The notes beneath the pieces were generated by a model. That model had not been told where the DNA came from. It worked only from the letters and a program-made list of their open reading frames with translations, and made no database searches. From Pseudonocardiales bacterium (GTDB lineage Bacteria; Actinomycetota; Actinomycetes; Mycobacteriales; Pseudonocardiaceae): DNA of 52,463 bases. A program made the position numbers and the translations under genes. Positions 17,535-26,528 of this stretch are shown here, one piece after another. The stretch lies in assembly GCA_019247305.1 (NCBI GenBank), contig JAFAPC010000055.1, forward strand, positions 1-52,463. Direction: 5' to 3'. Numbering within the stretch: the first letter of the stretch is position 1; the number at the start of each line of letters is the position of its first letter.

Positions 17535-18269
17535 TCACCGCGCCACACACGCGGTGATGAGGGCGGCGAACAACCGGTCGTCGGTGGTGTCCTCTTCCGG
17601 GTGCCACTGCACGCCGAGCACGAAGGTGTGTCCGGGCAGCTCGACGGCCTCGACCGTGCCGTCCTGCGCCCACCCGACGACGTCGAGATCTCCCGCCACC
17701 CGGCCCAGGGCCTGATGGTGTTGGCAGAGCACCTGCACCTCGGTTCCGAGGATCCTCGCGACCCGGCTGTGGGCGGCTAGCCGCACCTGGACCGGGCCGC
17801 ACACACCGGGCGCTGGCCGATGCGCGTGGTGGCCGAGCACATCCGGCAGGTGCTGGGTCAGCGAGCCGCCGAGGGCGACGTTGAGCAGCTGCGTGCCCCG
17901 GCACACCGCGAGCGTCGGCAGGTCGCGGTCCAGCGCGGCGCGCAGTAGGGCCAGCTCGAACGCGTCGCGCGCCGGCCGCACGCCAGCGTTGGCCGGGTGC
18001 GCCGCCTCGCCGTAGGCGGCGGCGTCGAGATCACCACCGCCGGCGAGCACCAGGCCGTCCAGCGCGCCGAGCACCACATCCGCCGCGTGGTCCACGGGCG
18101 GGAGCAGCACTGGCACCCCGCACGATCGGATGATGGCGGCGACATAGGTACTCGGCAGCAGCGAGGCCTCGACGTCCCACGCCAGGCACCGCACCTGCTC
18201 GGTGTAGGTGGTCAGCCCGATCACCGGGCGGCGTGGCGCCGACGGCAGGTCAGCCCGACCCTGGGGCAC
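17535..18269 (-). CDS. Class I glutamine amidotransferase, peptidase C26 type
   Basis: The product has 244 residues from GTG 18269. It has RPVIGLTTYTE at the N-terminus, LVLAGGGDLDAAAYGE, the nucleophile elbow LAVCRGTQLLNVALGG, and the His-Glu pair in VLGVQWHPEED. This matches the PuuD-like gamma-glutamyl-gamma-aminobutyrate hydrolase group, which cleaves gamma-glutamyl amides. The polyamine genes usual for PuuD are absent nearby, so the true substrate is open. It is divergent from the P450 gene, sharing a 120-bp promoter region. Confidence 0.88.
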   Translation of the reverse strand: MPQGRADLPSAPRRPVIGLTTYTEQVRCLAWDVEASLLPSTYVAAIIRSCGVPVLLPPVDHAADVVLGALDGLVLAGGGDLDAAAYGEAAHPANAGVRPARDAFELALLRAALDRDLPTLAVCRGTQLLNVALGGSLTQHLPDVLGHHAHRPAPGVCGPVQVRLAAHSRVARILGTEVQVLCQHHQALGRVAGDLDVVGWAQDGTVEAVELPGHTFVLGVQWHPEEDTTDDRLFAALITACVAR

Positions 18270-18390
18270 AACGTCACCGTAGCCGCGCTCCCCCGTATGT
18301 CCAGCCAGTGCCCGTCACGCCGTGCTATACATACGTTTGTCTATTTTCGTAGTATCGTCAACTTACAGGGATCGGCAGCGGGAGGTAGCA

Positions 18391-19746
18391 ATGGCGCTGC
18401 GACGCAGGATCCGGTGGGTGGCTCGGCACGGGCTGATCAGGCGCATGGTGCAGCGCCAGATGCGGGTCGGTGACCTGGGAGCGCGGCTGATGATGGACCC
18501 GACGATCCGCCAAGACCCCTTCCCGTACTACGACGAGTTGCGCGCGCGGGGCCGGCTGGTCAGCACCAGCGTGGCGCTGGTCTCGGCGCACCATGATGTC
18601 TGCTTGGCCGTGCTGCGCAGTCCAGACTTCGGCCAGATGCGCTTGCGCTTTGATCAGGTACCGGGGATCCTCCGGCTGGGCATGAAGCTCGGCGGACGCT
18701 CGGTGCTGGGGCCGATCGAGCCTCCCTCCATGCTGGCGGTGGACCCGCCCGAGCACACCCGTTACCGCAAGCTAGTCACCCGGGCGTTCAGCGCGCGGGT
18801 CATCGCCGCCCTGCGCCCCCGGATCGAGCAGATCGCCGAGGACCTGCTCGATGAGATCGCCCCGTTGAGAGCCGATGACCCGGTGGATCTGGTCGCGCAC
18901 TACGCCAGCCTGCTGCCTGCCACTGTGATCATCGAGATCCTCGGCGCACCGGTCGCAATGCGTCGCCAGTTCCTCACCTGGGGGGCCGGCGCGGCGCTGT
19001 CGCTGGACGTCGGGTTGAGCTACCGCGACTTCCGCCGCTGCGAGCTCGCCATCACCGCGCTGCACCGCTGGATGCTCAGCCACTTCACCGAGATCCGCCG
19101 CGCCCCCCGGGACGACGTCCTCAGCGCCTTAGTGGCCGCGCACGACCACGGCGATCAGCTGACCCTCGACGAGCTGAGCAGTATCGCGATGCTGCTGCTC
19201 GGCGCCGGTTTCGAGACCACCGTTAACCTGCTGGGCAACGGCGCCGTCCTGCTGATGCGCCACCCGGACCAACTGGACATGCTGCGCGCACAACCGGCGC
19301 GCTGGGCCGGTGCCGTGGAGGAGATCCTGCGCTACGAGTCCCCGGTGCAGCGCACCGGCCGCCTCGCGCTGCGCGACACCGCCGTGGCCGACCATCCGGT
19401 CCCGGCGGGCTCATTCATTGTTCTGCTGCTCGGTGGTGCGAACCACGATCCCGCAGTCTTCACCGACCCCGACCGGTTCGACGTCGCCCGGCCCGAGGCA
19501 GACCAGCACCTGGCGTTCTCCAGCGGCATCCACTACTGCATCGGCGCCGCCCTGGCCCGTCTGGAAGGCGAGATCGGGCTGCAGGCCCTGTTCCGCCGGT
19601 TCCCCAATCTCGCGCTCGCCGGCTCCCCTCACCGACGCCCCACCCGCGTCCTGCGCGGCTACGACGCCATCCCCGTCCGGCTGAGTAGCCCTGAGCCGAC
19701 GGTCCACTCAGCCCTGACCGCCCTGCACTCGCGCAAGCAGGAATAG
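18391..19746 (+). CDS. Cytochrome P450
   Basis: The product has 451 residues from ATG 18391 with GGGAGG five bases upstream; an earlier ATG at 18322 lacks a site. The P450 landmarks are all present: I-helix GAGFETTVNLLGNG, ExxR in AVEEILRYESPVQ, and the heme loop FSSGIHYCIGAALARLEG with Cys383. The sequence is of the bacterial soluble CYP107/CYP105-like type. It hydroxylates an unknown substrate using a ferredoxin partner not seen nearby. It may belong to a specialised-metabolite or glycan-modifying group with the glycosyltransferases downstream. Confidence 0.93.
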   Translation: MALRRRIRWVARHGLIRRMVQRQMRVGDLGARLMMDPTIRQDPFPYYDELRARGRLVSTSVALVSAHHDVCLAVLRSPDFGQMRLRFDQVPGILRLGMKLGGRSVLGPIEPPSMLAVDPPEHTRYRKLVTRAFSARVIAALRPRIEQIAEDLLDEIAPLRADDPVDLVAHYASLLPATVIIEILGAPVAMRRQFLTWGAGAALSLDVGLSYRDFRRCELAITALHRWMLSHFTEIRRAPRDDVLSALVAAHDHGDQLTLDELSSIAMLLLGAGFETTVNLLGNGAVLLMRHPDQLDMLRAQPARWAGAVEEILRYESPVQRTGRLALRDTAVADHPVPAGSFIVLLLGGANHDPAVFTDPDRFDVARPEADQHLAFSSGIHYCIGAALARLEGEIGLQALFRRFPNLALAGSPHRRPTRVLRGYDAIPVRLSSPEPTVHSALTALHSRKQE

Positions 19747-19761
19747 GGCTAAGCTCCCCGC

Positions 19762-20184
19762 ATGATCTTTGCGGATACCGAGCGTAACAGGGCTGCCGTG
19801 CATGAAGCTGGGCACGCCCTCATTGCCTCCTCACGTGGCCTCGCCGTCACCGTCATTGAACTGTACAGCCACGACGGCGAAGGTGGAATGCGGCTCCGCG
19901 AAGAACCGTCAGAGCTCGACCGGGTATGGGTTTTGTACGGGGGCCCGTTCGCAGAAAAAGTCGTCTTCAGGAAATGGACACCGGACCCAGTACCGCCGGA
20001 ACTCGATGAACTCCTGTTGGCTCATAGCCTATGCTGGAAATTGGGAATTTACAGTACCATCGGGATCAGAGACCAAGTCGAAGACTACCTGCGAGCACAG
20101 CGAGGCCGGCTTGAACTCATCGCGACCCGACTCCTGGAGGCCAATATAGTGCACGGCGCTGAGCTTGCTGAGTTACTGCCATAG
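19762..20184 (+). CDS. Small M41-like HEAGH protein
   Basis: The product has 140 residues and starts 15 bases after the P450 stop. The motif AAVHEAGHALIASSRG puts a zinc-metalloprotease HExxH (residues 14-18) near the N-terminus, as in the FtsH/M41 peptidase domain, followed by LYGGPFAEKVVF, which matches the region after it in FtsH (GGRAAEEL). No AAA domain and no membrane segment are present. It could be a stand-alone protease or an inactive binding module; the third zinc ligand is not obvious. It overlaps the next gene region only in a non-coding sense. Confidence 0.7.
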   Translation: MIFADTERNRAAVHEAGHALIASSRGLAVTVIELYSHDGEGGMRLREEPSELDRVWVLYGGPFAEKVVFRKWTPDPVPPELDELLLAHSLCWKLGIYSTIGIRDQVEDYLRAQRGRLELIATRLLEANIVHGAELAELLP

Positions 20185-20209
20185 CCCCTACCGGAGGGGG
20201 CCACGGGCG

Positions 20210-22753
20210 ATGCGGCAGGCTACCGGCGGAGGCGAAGGAGGACCGGGCGTGGGCGACCGTGTGCTGCCGACGGTGTCGGTGATCGTGGTGAACTACCGCA
20301 GCGTCGAGGACACCGTGACCTGCCTGCGGGCGCTCCGCGACGAGCTGGACTGGCCTCCCGAGGCGCTCGAGCTGATCTGCGTGGACAACGCCTCGGGCGA
20401 TGGCAGCGCGCAGCGGATCACCGCCGCGGTACCGCAGGCCCGGCTGATCTGCTCGGCCACCAACCTCGGGTTCGCGGGCGGCTGCAACCTGGGGGTCAGC
20501 ACCGCCAGCGGGTCGATCGTCGCGTTTCTCAACAACGACGCGCGCCCGCACCGCGCCTGGGTGCGCGCCGCGGTGCAGGCACTAAGCGAAAGCCCCGACA
20601 TCGCTGCGGTAGCCAGCAAGGTGCTGGACTGGGACGGCAAGCGGATCGACTACGTCGACGGCGGTCTGACCTGGTACGGGATGGGCTACAAGCCGCACGT
20701 CGGCAAGCCCGATGACGGTGCCCACGACACCGCTCGCGATGTGCTGTTCGGCACCGGGGCCGCGCTGCTGGTCCGGCGCGAGGTCTTCACCCACCTCGGC
20801 GGGTTCGACGAGCGGTTTTTCATGTTCTGCGAAGACGTCGATCTGGGTTGGCGACTCAACCTGCGTGGGTACCGGGTGCGCTATGAGCCGGCCTCAATCG
20901 CCTACCACCGCCATCACGCCTCGCTGCGTGGCGTGGACCCGGCCCGCGAGACCTACCTGCTGGAACGAAACTCCCTCGCCGCACTGTACAAGAACGTCTC
21001 CGACGAGACCCTGGCTACCGTATTGCCCGCAGCCCTCGCGCTGGCCGTGCGGCGGGCCACCGCCCGCGGCGAGTGCGACCCGACCGAGCTGGAGCTGACC
21101 CGCCGCGGCCCGGACGCGGAGGCACCTGGGCCGATGACCGTGCCCCGGGTGACCATGGCCGGGGTCTACGCCATCGACCGCTTCGTCGAGATGCTGCCCT
21201 CGCTGACCGTATCGAGACAAGCTGAGCAGGCCGCCCGGGTCCGCACCGACGCCGATGTGCTCCCGCTGATGCGCAACGCCCTGGAGCGCATCTCCCCGGA
21301 GATCCCCTACCTGCTCGCGCACGACGCGATTGTCGAAGCACTCAAGGTGGCGCGGGGGTACGGGGCCAGGCGGCGGATCCTCGTCGTCACCGCGGATGCG
21401 GTGTCGCCGCGGATGGCCGGGCCCGCGATCCGAGCCTGGAACATGGCCGAGGTGCTCTCCGGCGAGCACGACGTGCGCCTGATCAGCCTCAATGAGCACT
21501 GCTCGCCACCTCCCGCTGAGTTCGAGGTGCGGCCCGCCACGCCCGCCTCAATCGGCCCCGAGCTCACCTGGGCCCAGTTGGTAGTCCTTCAAGGCCACGT
21601 GCTCGAGCAGATCCCGTCGTTAAAGACGTCCAACCACATCGTCATCATCGACATCTACGACCCGATGCACCTGGAGCAACTTGAGCAGGCCCGGGATCTG
21701 GGTGACGAGGCACGCGGGCGGGTCGTCGAGGCGGTCACCACCGTGTTGACGACTCAGCTACACCGCGGTGACTTCTTTCTGTGCGCCTCGGAACGGCAGC
21801 GGCATTTCTGGCTTGGGCACCTGGCCGCGATCGGGCGCCTGTCCCCCACCGTCTACGACGCTGACCCGACGACCCGCTCACTGCTCGCGGTGGCCCCCTT
21901 CGGGTTGTCCGGCAAGCCCCCGCAGCGCACCGGTCCCGGGTTGCGGGAGACCCTGGGGCTCGGGCCGCGGGACAAGGTCGTGCTCTGGGCGGGCGGGGTC
22001 TACTCCTGGTTTGACCCGTTGACCCTGCTGCACGCCGTGCACGCGTTGCGCACCGAGCACCCGGAGCTGCGGCTGGTGTTCCTCGGGATGCGCCACCCGA
22101 ATCCCGACGTCCCCGAGATGGGCATGGCCGGGCAGGCCCGCCGGCTCTCTGCGGCCCTCGGGCTCACCGGTGAGCAGGTGTTCTTCAACGAGACCTGGGT
22201 GCCCTACGCCGACCGGCAGAACTGGCTGCTCGATGCCAACGTCGGCGTCACCACACATTTCGACCATGTCGAGACCACGTTCGCCTTCCGGACCCGGGTG
22301 CTGGACTACCTGTGGGCGCACCTGCCGATCGTCACCACCACCGGCGACGCCTTCGCCGAACTCGTCGCGGCTGAGGAGCTCGGCCTGGTCGTGCCCGCCA
22401 CAGACCCAGCAGCACTGGCCACGGCGCTGCAGCGGGTGCTCTACGACGACGCCTTCGCCGCCGGCTGCCGGGATCGGATCGCGGCGGTGGCCCAGCGCTA
22501 CACCTGGGAGGCGGTGCTGGCGCCCCTACTCGAGTTCTGCCGGCGCCCAAGCCCCGCGCCGGACCGCCGGCGCGGCACCCCCCTCGCCGGGCCCGCGTCG
22601 GACCGCCGGCGCAGGGTGGCCGGTGCGCTGCGCCGGGACGCCGCCCTGGCCCGCTCGTATCTCGCGGCCGGCGGGCCCGGTGAGGTGGCTCGACGAGCCG
22701 CCGGACGGCTACATAGGCTGTGGACAGCCCGTGAGTGGCGATCCGGGCTCTAA
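20210..22753 (+). CDS. Bifunctional glycosyltransferase, GT2 fused to GT4-like
   Basis: The product is 847 residues from ATG 20210; the site GGAGGGGG is a little far upstream, and other starts are possible. Residues about 25-280 form a GT2 domain: TVSVIVVNYRSVEDTVTCLR, VDNASGDGS, NLGFAGGCNLG, FLNNDARPH as the metal-binding region and FMFCEDVDLGWRL as the catalytic loop. After a linker, residues about 395-800 form a second, GT4-like transferase (RMAGPAIRAWNMAEVL, VLWAGGVYSWFDPLTLLHAV). Such fusions build polysaccharide or teichuronic-type surface chains. It is followed by a second GT4 overlapping in a hairpin. Confidence 0.88.
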   Translation: MRQATGGGEGGPGVGDRVLPTVSVIVVNYRSVEDTVTCLRALRDELDWPPEALELICVDNASGDGSAQRITAAVPQARLICSATNLGFAGGCNLGVSTASGSIVAFLNNDARPHRAWVRAAVQALSESPDIAAVASKVLDWDGKRIDYVDGGLTWYGMGYKPHVGKPDDGAHDTARDVLFGTGAALLVRREVFTHLGGFDERFFMFCEDVDLGWRLNLRGYRVRYEPASIAYHRHHASLRGVDPARETYLLERNSLAALYKNVSDETLATVLPAALALAVRRATARGECDPTELELTRRGPDAEAPGPMTVPRVTMAGVYAIDRFVEMLPSLTVSRQAEQAARVRTDADVLPLMRNALERISPEIPYLLAHDAIVEALKVARGYGARRRILVVTADAVSPRMAGPAIRAWNMAEVLSGEHDVRLISLNEHCSPPPAEFEVRPATPASIGPELTWAQLVVLQGHVLEQIPSLKTSNHIVIIDIYDPMHLEQLEQARDLGDEARGRVVEAVTTVLTTQLHRGDFFLCASERQRHFWLGHLAAIGRLSPTVYDADPTTRSLLAVAPFGLSGKPPQRTGPGLRETLGLGPRDKVVLWAGGVYSWFDPLTLLHAVHALRTEHPELRLVFLGMRHPNPDVPEMGMAGQARRLSAALGLTGEQVFFNETWVPYADRQNWLLDANVGVTTHFDHVETTFAFRTRVLDYLWAHLPIVTTTGDAFAELVAAEELGLVVPATDPAALATALQRVLYDDAFAAGCRDRIAAVAQRYTWEAVLAPLLEFCRRPSPAPDRRRGTPLAGPASDRRRRVAGALRRDAALARSYLAAGGPGEVARRAAGRLHRLWTAREWRSGL

Positions 22754-22770
22754 CTCGCATCGCCACTCAC
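22731..22770. repeat. 12-bp inverted repeat across a gene junction
   Basis: GTGAGTGGCGAT (22731-22742) and ATCGCCACTCAC (22759-22770) are perfect inverted copies with a 16-nt loop. The hairpin holds both the stop of the fused glycosyltransferase (22753) and the most likely start of the next gene, GTG 22731. Confidence 0.75.
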
Positions 22771-23873
22771 GGGGCGTCCGCGTCTTATTGGACGCCACCC
22801 CACTACTCGGGCAGCGCAGCGGGATTGGCCGTTACACCGCCGCGCTGGTTCGTGAGCTGGCGACGCGCTCTGACGTGGAGGTCACGGTTACCGCGTTCAC
22901 GGCGCGCGGCCAAGCCGCGCTGCGCGCCACGGTGCCCTCAGGGGTAGGGGTACGCGGTGGGCCGGTCCCGGGCCGGGTGCTGCGGGCGTTGTGGCACCGC
23001 ACGAACTGGCCGCCGACCGAGCTGCTCGCCGCCCGTGCTGACGTGTTGCACGCCACCAATTTCGTGCTGCCGCCATCCACGCGTTCCCGCGGGGTCGTCA
23101 CCGTGCACGACCTGGCGTTCCTGGACCACCCAGAGTTCCTGGCCCCGCCCCAGCGTCAGTTGCCCGACCTCCTCCGGCGCTCAGTGGCCCGCGCCGCAGT
23201 GGTGTGCACCCCCAGCGCCACGGTGGCGCGCCAGGTGGCCCACCGGCTCGACATCCCCGCGGAGCGGATCGTCGTCACCCCGCTGGGCGTGGATCCCGCC
23301 TGGTCGAGCACGTCCCCACCCTCCCCGGCGCTGCGCGCCAGGCTGCGGTTACCACTGCGCTACCTGCTATTTGTCGGTGCGGCACAACCGCGAAAAGGCC
23401 TGGACGTCCTGCTCGACGCGCACGCCGCACACCCTGATCTGGCGCCGCTGGTGCTCGCCGGGCCAACTGGTTGGGGTCCGACGCTGCGGGCCTCCTCCCG
23501 GGTGCACACCGTGGGCTATCTTGATGAAGCTGACTTGCGCTGCGTGGTAGCCGGCGCAGCGGCGCTGGTGCTGCCCTCGCGCGAGGAGGGTTTCGGCCTT
23601 CCAGTCCTGGAGGCGATGGCGGCCGGCGTGCCTGTGGTGTGCTCTGACCTGCCCGCTCTGCGGGAGGTCGCCGGGGGGCTCGCCACCCTCGTTCCGCCTG
23701 GGGACCCCGCCGCCCTGGCCGCCGCGCTGGCCAGCGTGGACGGCGCTGGCCACGATCCGGTGAGCGCAGCTGCCCGGCAAGCGCACGCGGCCCGCTACAC
23801 CTGGCAAGCCTGTGCGCAGGCAACAGTCCACGCGTACCGGAAAGCCCGCGACTTCATCGGCGAATACCCGTGA
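22731..23873 (+). CDS. GT4-family glycosyltransferase
   Basis: The product has 380 residues if GTG 22731 is the start; conserved sequence begins at VRVLLDATPLLGQRSGIGRY, about 15 residues in, and no better start lies closer. GT4 landmarks are LHATNFVLPPSTR, VTVHDLAFLDHPEF, LLFVGAAQPRKGLDVLL and the donor-binding PSREEGFGLPVLEAMAAG with the E-x7-E pair. It most resembles mannosyl/rhamnosyl transferases of surface glycan clusters. Start lies within a strong hairpin and 23 bases inside the preceding gene, suggesting translational coupling. Confidence 0.9.
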   Translation: MSGDPGSNSHRHSRGVRVLLDATPLLGQRSGIGRYTAALVRELATRSDVEVTVTAFTARGQAALRATVPSGVGVRGGPVPGRVLRALWHRTNWPPTELLAARADVLHATNFVLPPSTRSRGVVTVHDLAFLDHPEFLAPPQRQLPDLLRRSVARAAVVCTPSATVARQVAHRLDIPAERIVVTPLGVDPAWSSTSPPSPALRARLRLPLRYLLFVGAAQPRKGLDVLLDAHAAHPDLAPLVLAGPTGWGPTLRASSRVHTVGYLDEADLRCVVAGAAALVLPSREEGFGLPVLEAMAAGVPVVCSDLPALREVAGGLATLVPPGDPAALAAALASVDGAGHDPVSAAARQAHAARYTWQACAQATVHAYRKARDFIGEYP

Positions 23874-23999
23874 GGAACGTCTGGGGCACCAGTGACGAAC
23901 ACACAGGGCACCTGTGATGACCGCACCAGGATAGGTTTCACCCGCAAGAAGTAGCTGGGCGGACGTTATGATACGTCTGAGTCGCACACCGCTACAGAA

Positions 24000-24058
24000 C
24001 GCGCTGGAGAGGGCTGTTTTCCCTCCTTCGGGGGCTGAGGGACCTCTCTTCCAGCGCG
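24000..24058 (+). promoter_or_regulatory. 5' leader hairpin before DUF4185 gene
   Basis: CGCGCTGG (24000-24007) pairs with CCAGCGCG (24051-24058), extended by AGAG/CTCT with a one-base bulge. A second GC-rich hairpin region (GCGCAGGGCTGCGC, then GCGCGCTAGCGC) follows at about 24067-24095. A near direct repeat (GGGGCACCAGTGACGAAC, GGGCACCTGTGATGAC) lies at 23881-23926. No known riboswitch pattern was recognised; upstream terminator or leader attenuator are both possible. Confidence 0.45.
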
Positions 24059-24122
24059 AGAACGCTGGCGCAGGGCTGCGCCTGCGCGCTAGCGCACGCG
24101 TTCACCGAGGAGGGGGAGGACG

Positions 24123-25265
24123 ATGCGTACTCACCGAGCCCGGGCCGGGGCAGCTTTAGCGGCCCTCAGCGCGGCGACAGTAGCAGTTACGGTCAGCGCG
24201 GCGGCGCCCGGGGTGGCGCAAACGAGCCCATTGGACGGGGCGGACCCGGTAGCCATCCTCACCGGTGCCGCATCCAGCAACGCGACCGAGGACCGGTACC
24301 AGGTAAAAGGCACTGACCTGGGAATCATGTGGACCGACGATCGCGGGCAGATCCTGGCTGCCTTCGGCGACACGTTCGGCCCCCGGTGGGCCGGTATCAG
24401 CAGCGGGTTCGCCAACCCCACCGCGATCGACTGGCGCTCGAACACGCTAGCCCGCAGCACGGACCACAATCCGGCGGCCGGCATGTCGTTCATCTTCGTC
24501 ACCGACCGTCCCGGCCACGCCAAGGAGCTGTTGCCCTCGCTCAAGCACGACGGCGTCGAGATGACCAAGATCCCCACCGGCGGGGTCAACGTCGGCGGGC
24601 GCAATTACCTGGCCTACATGTCGGTGCGCAGCTTCACCAAGCCTGGGCACTGGATCACGAACTACAGCGGCATCGCGTACTCCGACGACGGCGGGCAGAC
24701 CTGGCAGGACGTCCCCAGCACACACCAGCCCAACACGCCCGCCCTCGACGAGACGTTCCAGATGATCGCCTATGCCCGGCGGGACGGCTTCGTCTATGCC
24801 TTCGGCACGCCAAATGGCCGCTTCGGTGCCGCCCACGTCGCCCGGGTACCCGAAGGGCGGCTGCTCGAGAAGTCCGCCTACGAGTACTGGACCGGGACAG
24901 CCTGGCAGCACGGCGACAGCACGATCGCCGCGCCCATCGTGCCGGGACCCGTCGGGGAGATCTCGGTCCGCTACGACCAGATCCTCAAGAACTGGGAAAT
25001 GATGTACCTCGACGAGTCGAGGGAGGCGATCGTGCTCCGGCTGGCGCCGCAGCCCGCTGGGCCGTGGGGTGCACCGATCCCGGTCGCCACGTCGCGTGAG
25101 TACCCGAAGCTCTACGGCGGGTTCCTGCACCCGGATTCGCAGGGCCGCGAGCTCTACTTCACGATGAGCCAGTACGACCGCTACAACGTCTCGATGATGC
25201 ACGCCACACTGCCGGCCAATGCAGTGCGCAGCACCCGACCGCACGGAGACCCTCGCATGCGTTAA
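24123..25265 (+). CDS. Secreted DUF4185 protein (GH183-like)
   Basis: The product has 380 residues from ATG 24123 behind GAGGAGGGGGAGG. A signal peptide (ALAALSAATVAVTVSAAAPG, cleavage near VAQ) is followed by a beta-propeller-type domain: DRYQVKGTDLGIMWTDD, AAFGDTFGP, GGRNYLAYMSVRS and ISVRYDQILKNWEMMYLD. This is DUF4185, part of which is now known as GH183 endo-D-arabinanases that cut mycobacterial arabinan (family knowledge). It may remodel the organism's own arabinogalactan. Acid residues D and E near DLGIMWTDD and GDTF are candidates for catalysis. Confidence 0.85.
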   Translation: MRTHRARAGAALAALSAATVAVTVSAAAPGVAQTSPLDGADPVAILTGAASSNATEDRYQVKGTDLGIMWTDDRGQILAAFGDTFGPRWAGISSGFANPTAIDWRSNTLARSTDHNPAAGMSFIFVTDRPGHAKELLPSLKHDGVEMTKIPTGGVNVGGRNYLAYMSVRSFTKPGHWITNYSGIAYSDDGGQTWQDVPSTHQPNTPALDETFQMIAYARRDGFVYAFGTPNGRFGAAHVARVPEGRLLEKSAYEYWTGTAWQHGDSTIAAPIVPGPVGEISVRYDQILKNWEMMYLDESREAIVLRLAPQPAGPWGAPIPVATSREYPKLYGGFLHPDSQGRELYFTMSQYDRYNVSMMHATLPANAVRSTRPHGDPRMR

Positions 25266-26125
25266 CCGGCGGGTGAGTTCTGGTCAGCGCCCAGTGCCGC
25301 GAGAATGCCCTCGGCTCGGCGGCGGGCGCTGTCCTCGAAGTCTCCATGCGTCAACGCATACAGCTGGTCGGCTTTGACCGCAGCGAGGATGCGCTCGGCA
25401 GCGACCTCCGGCTCCATCATGGTGAGCACCCCATGCTCGAGACTCGCCCTTACCTGTTCCACCGGTAGGCCTGCCGGAAGACGCTCGGCCAGCTGCGCGT
25501 TATCGCCAGCCTGGAGCAGGGTGAGCATGTCCTCGGTCATCGGCGTACGCACGTATCCCGGACAGACCACGGTCACCCCGATGGGCAGTCCCAGGATGTT
25601 CAACTCGGCGCGCAGCGTCTCAGAGACCGCAACCACCGCGTGTTTGCTGGCGCAGTAGGCACTCCCGAACAGCACCGCCATCAGACCGGCCAACGACGCG
25701 ATGTTGACCACGTGCCCGGCGCCGGCCATCACCAGATGCGGCACGAACGCCTGGATCCCGTGCACCGTACCGAGGAGGTTCACCGCCAGCACCCGCCGCC
25801 AGTCTTCCGAGTCGGTCTCCCACAGCGGCCGGGCGTGGTGAGCGGTGATGCCGGCGTTGTTCACCACCACGTCCACCCGACCGAAGTGCTCCAGCGTTCG
25901 GGAAGCCAGCGCGCCGACCGCCGCCGCGTCGCTCACGTCCGTCACCACCGGCAGCACCTGCCCACCCCGCGCGGCGAATGCCTCAGCGGTGTCATGCAGC
26001 CGTTCTTGTGCTATGTCCGCCAGGGCGACGGACACGCCTCGGTCAAGGAGCCCGGCAGCCAGCGCGCGGCCCAGCCCCTGCGCCGCCCCCGTCACCACCG
26101 CGACCTGGCCCGCCTCGATAATCAT
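25262..26125 (-). CDS. SDR-family oxidoreductase
   Basis: The product has 287 residues from ATG 26125 with GGAAGG before it. Classical SDR motifs are present: nucleotide loop VVTGAAQGLGRALA, NNAG in VDVVVNNAGITAHHA, and the catalytic triad region NIASLAG...YCASKHAVVAVSE (Tyr and Lys four apart). It probably oxidises or reduces an alcohol/ketone with NAD(P). It converges on the DUF4185 gene, overlapping by four bases. Substrate is unknown. Confidence 0.92.
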   Translation of the reverse strand: MIIEAGQVAVVTGAAQGLGRALAAGLLDRGVSVALADIAQERLHDTAEAFAARGGQVLPVVTDVSDAAAVGALASRTLEHFGRVDVVVNNAGITAHHARPLWETDSEDWRRVLAVNLLGTVHGIQAFVPHLVMAGAGHVVNIASLAGLMAVLFGSAYCASKHAVVAVSETLRAELNILGLPIGVTVVCPGYVRTPMTEDMLTLLQAGDNAQLAERLPAGLPVEQVRASLEHGVLTMMEPEVAAERILAAVKADQLYALTHGDFEDSARRRAEGILAALGADQNSPAG

Positions 26126-26528
26126 GTGCCTTCCCTTCCTCGCCGCGGTCGCCCGCACAATACCTCCGCAGCCGAACCCGCACCGTACGTACGCCGACTC
26201 GCGGGTGCCACCGCGTTGATCGTTGGGTGCGCCGCACCGTCGTGTCGCCGAGTTCGACACTGGGGCTGTGGAGTGGGAACGACGAGCGCCCTGGTGTCGA
26301 ATTCGGCGACAGAACAACGCTGACGATGCTTTCCTCCGGCGGTGCCGAGTGGTAAGAGCATCGCTGGCGCTATGGTCACGCGCAGGGTTTTCTTTCCACC
26401 ATCCCGTTACCGGGAAATCACAAACGTGCCCCGCTGAGCGAGATCGGCGGCGTTGCCGGTCCACATGTTGGCATGGAGAGAGCTAGGGGACCGTTGGTTA
26501 TCGGGCCGATCATCCCAGTCACGACGGG
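26126..26528. other. Intergenic stretch with a 17-bp inverted repeat
   Basis: GTCGCCGAGTTCGACAC (26244-26260) and GTGTCGAATTCGGCGAC (26294-26310) are inverted copies with one mismatch, 33 bases apart. No ORF is supported. The pair looks like a small interspersed palindromic element or the ends of a miniature transposon. The SDR promoter should lie in 26126-26200. Confidence 0.6.
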
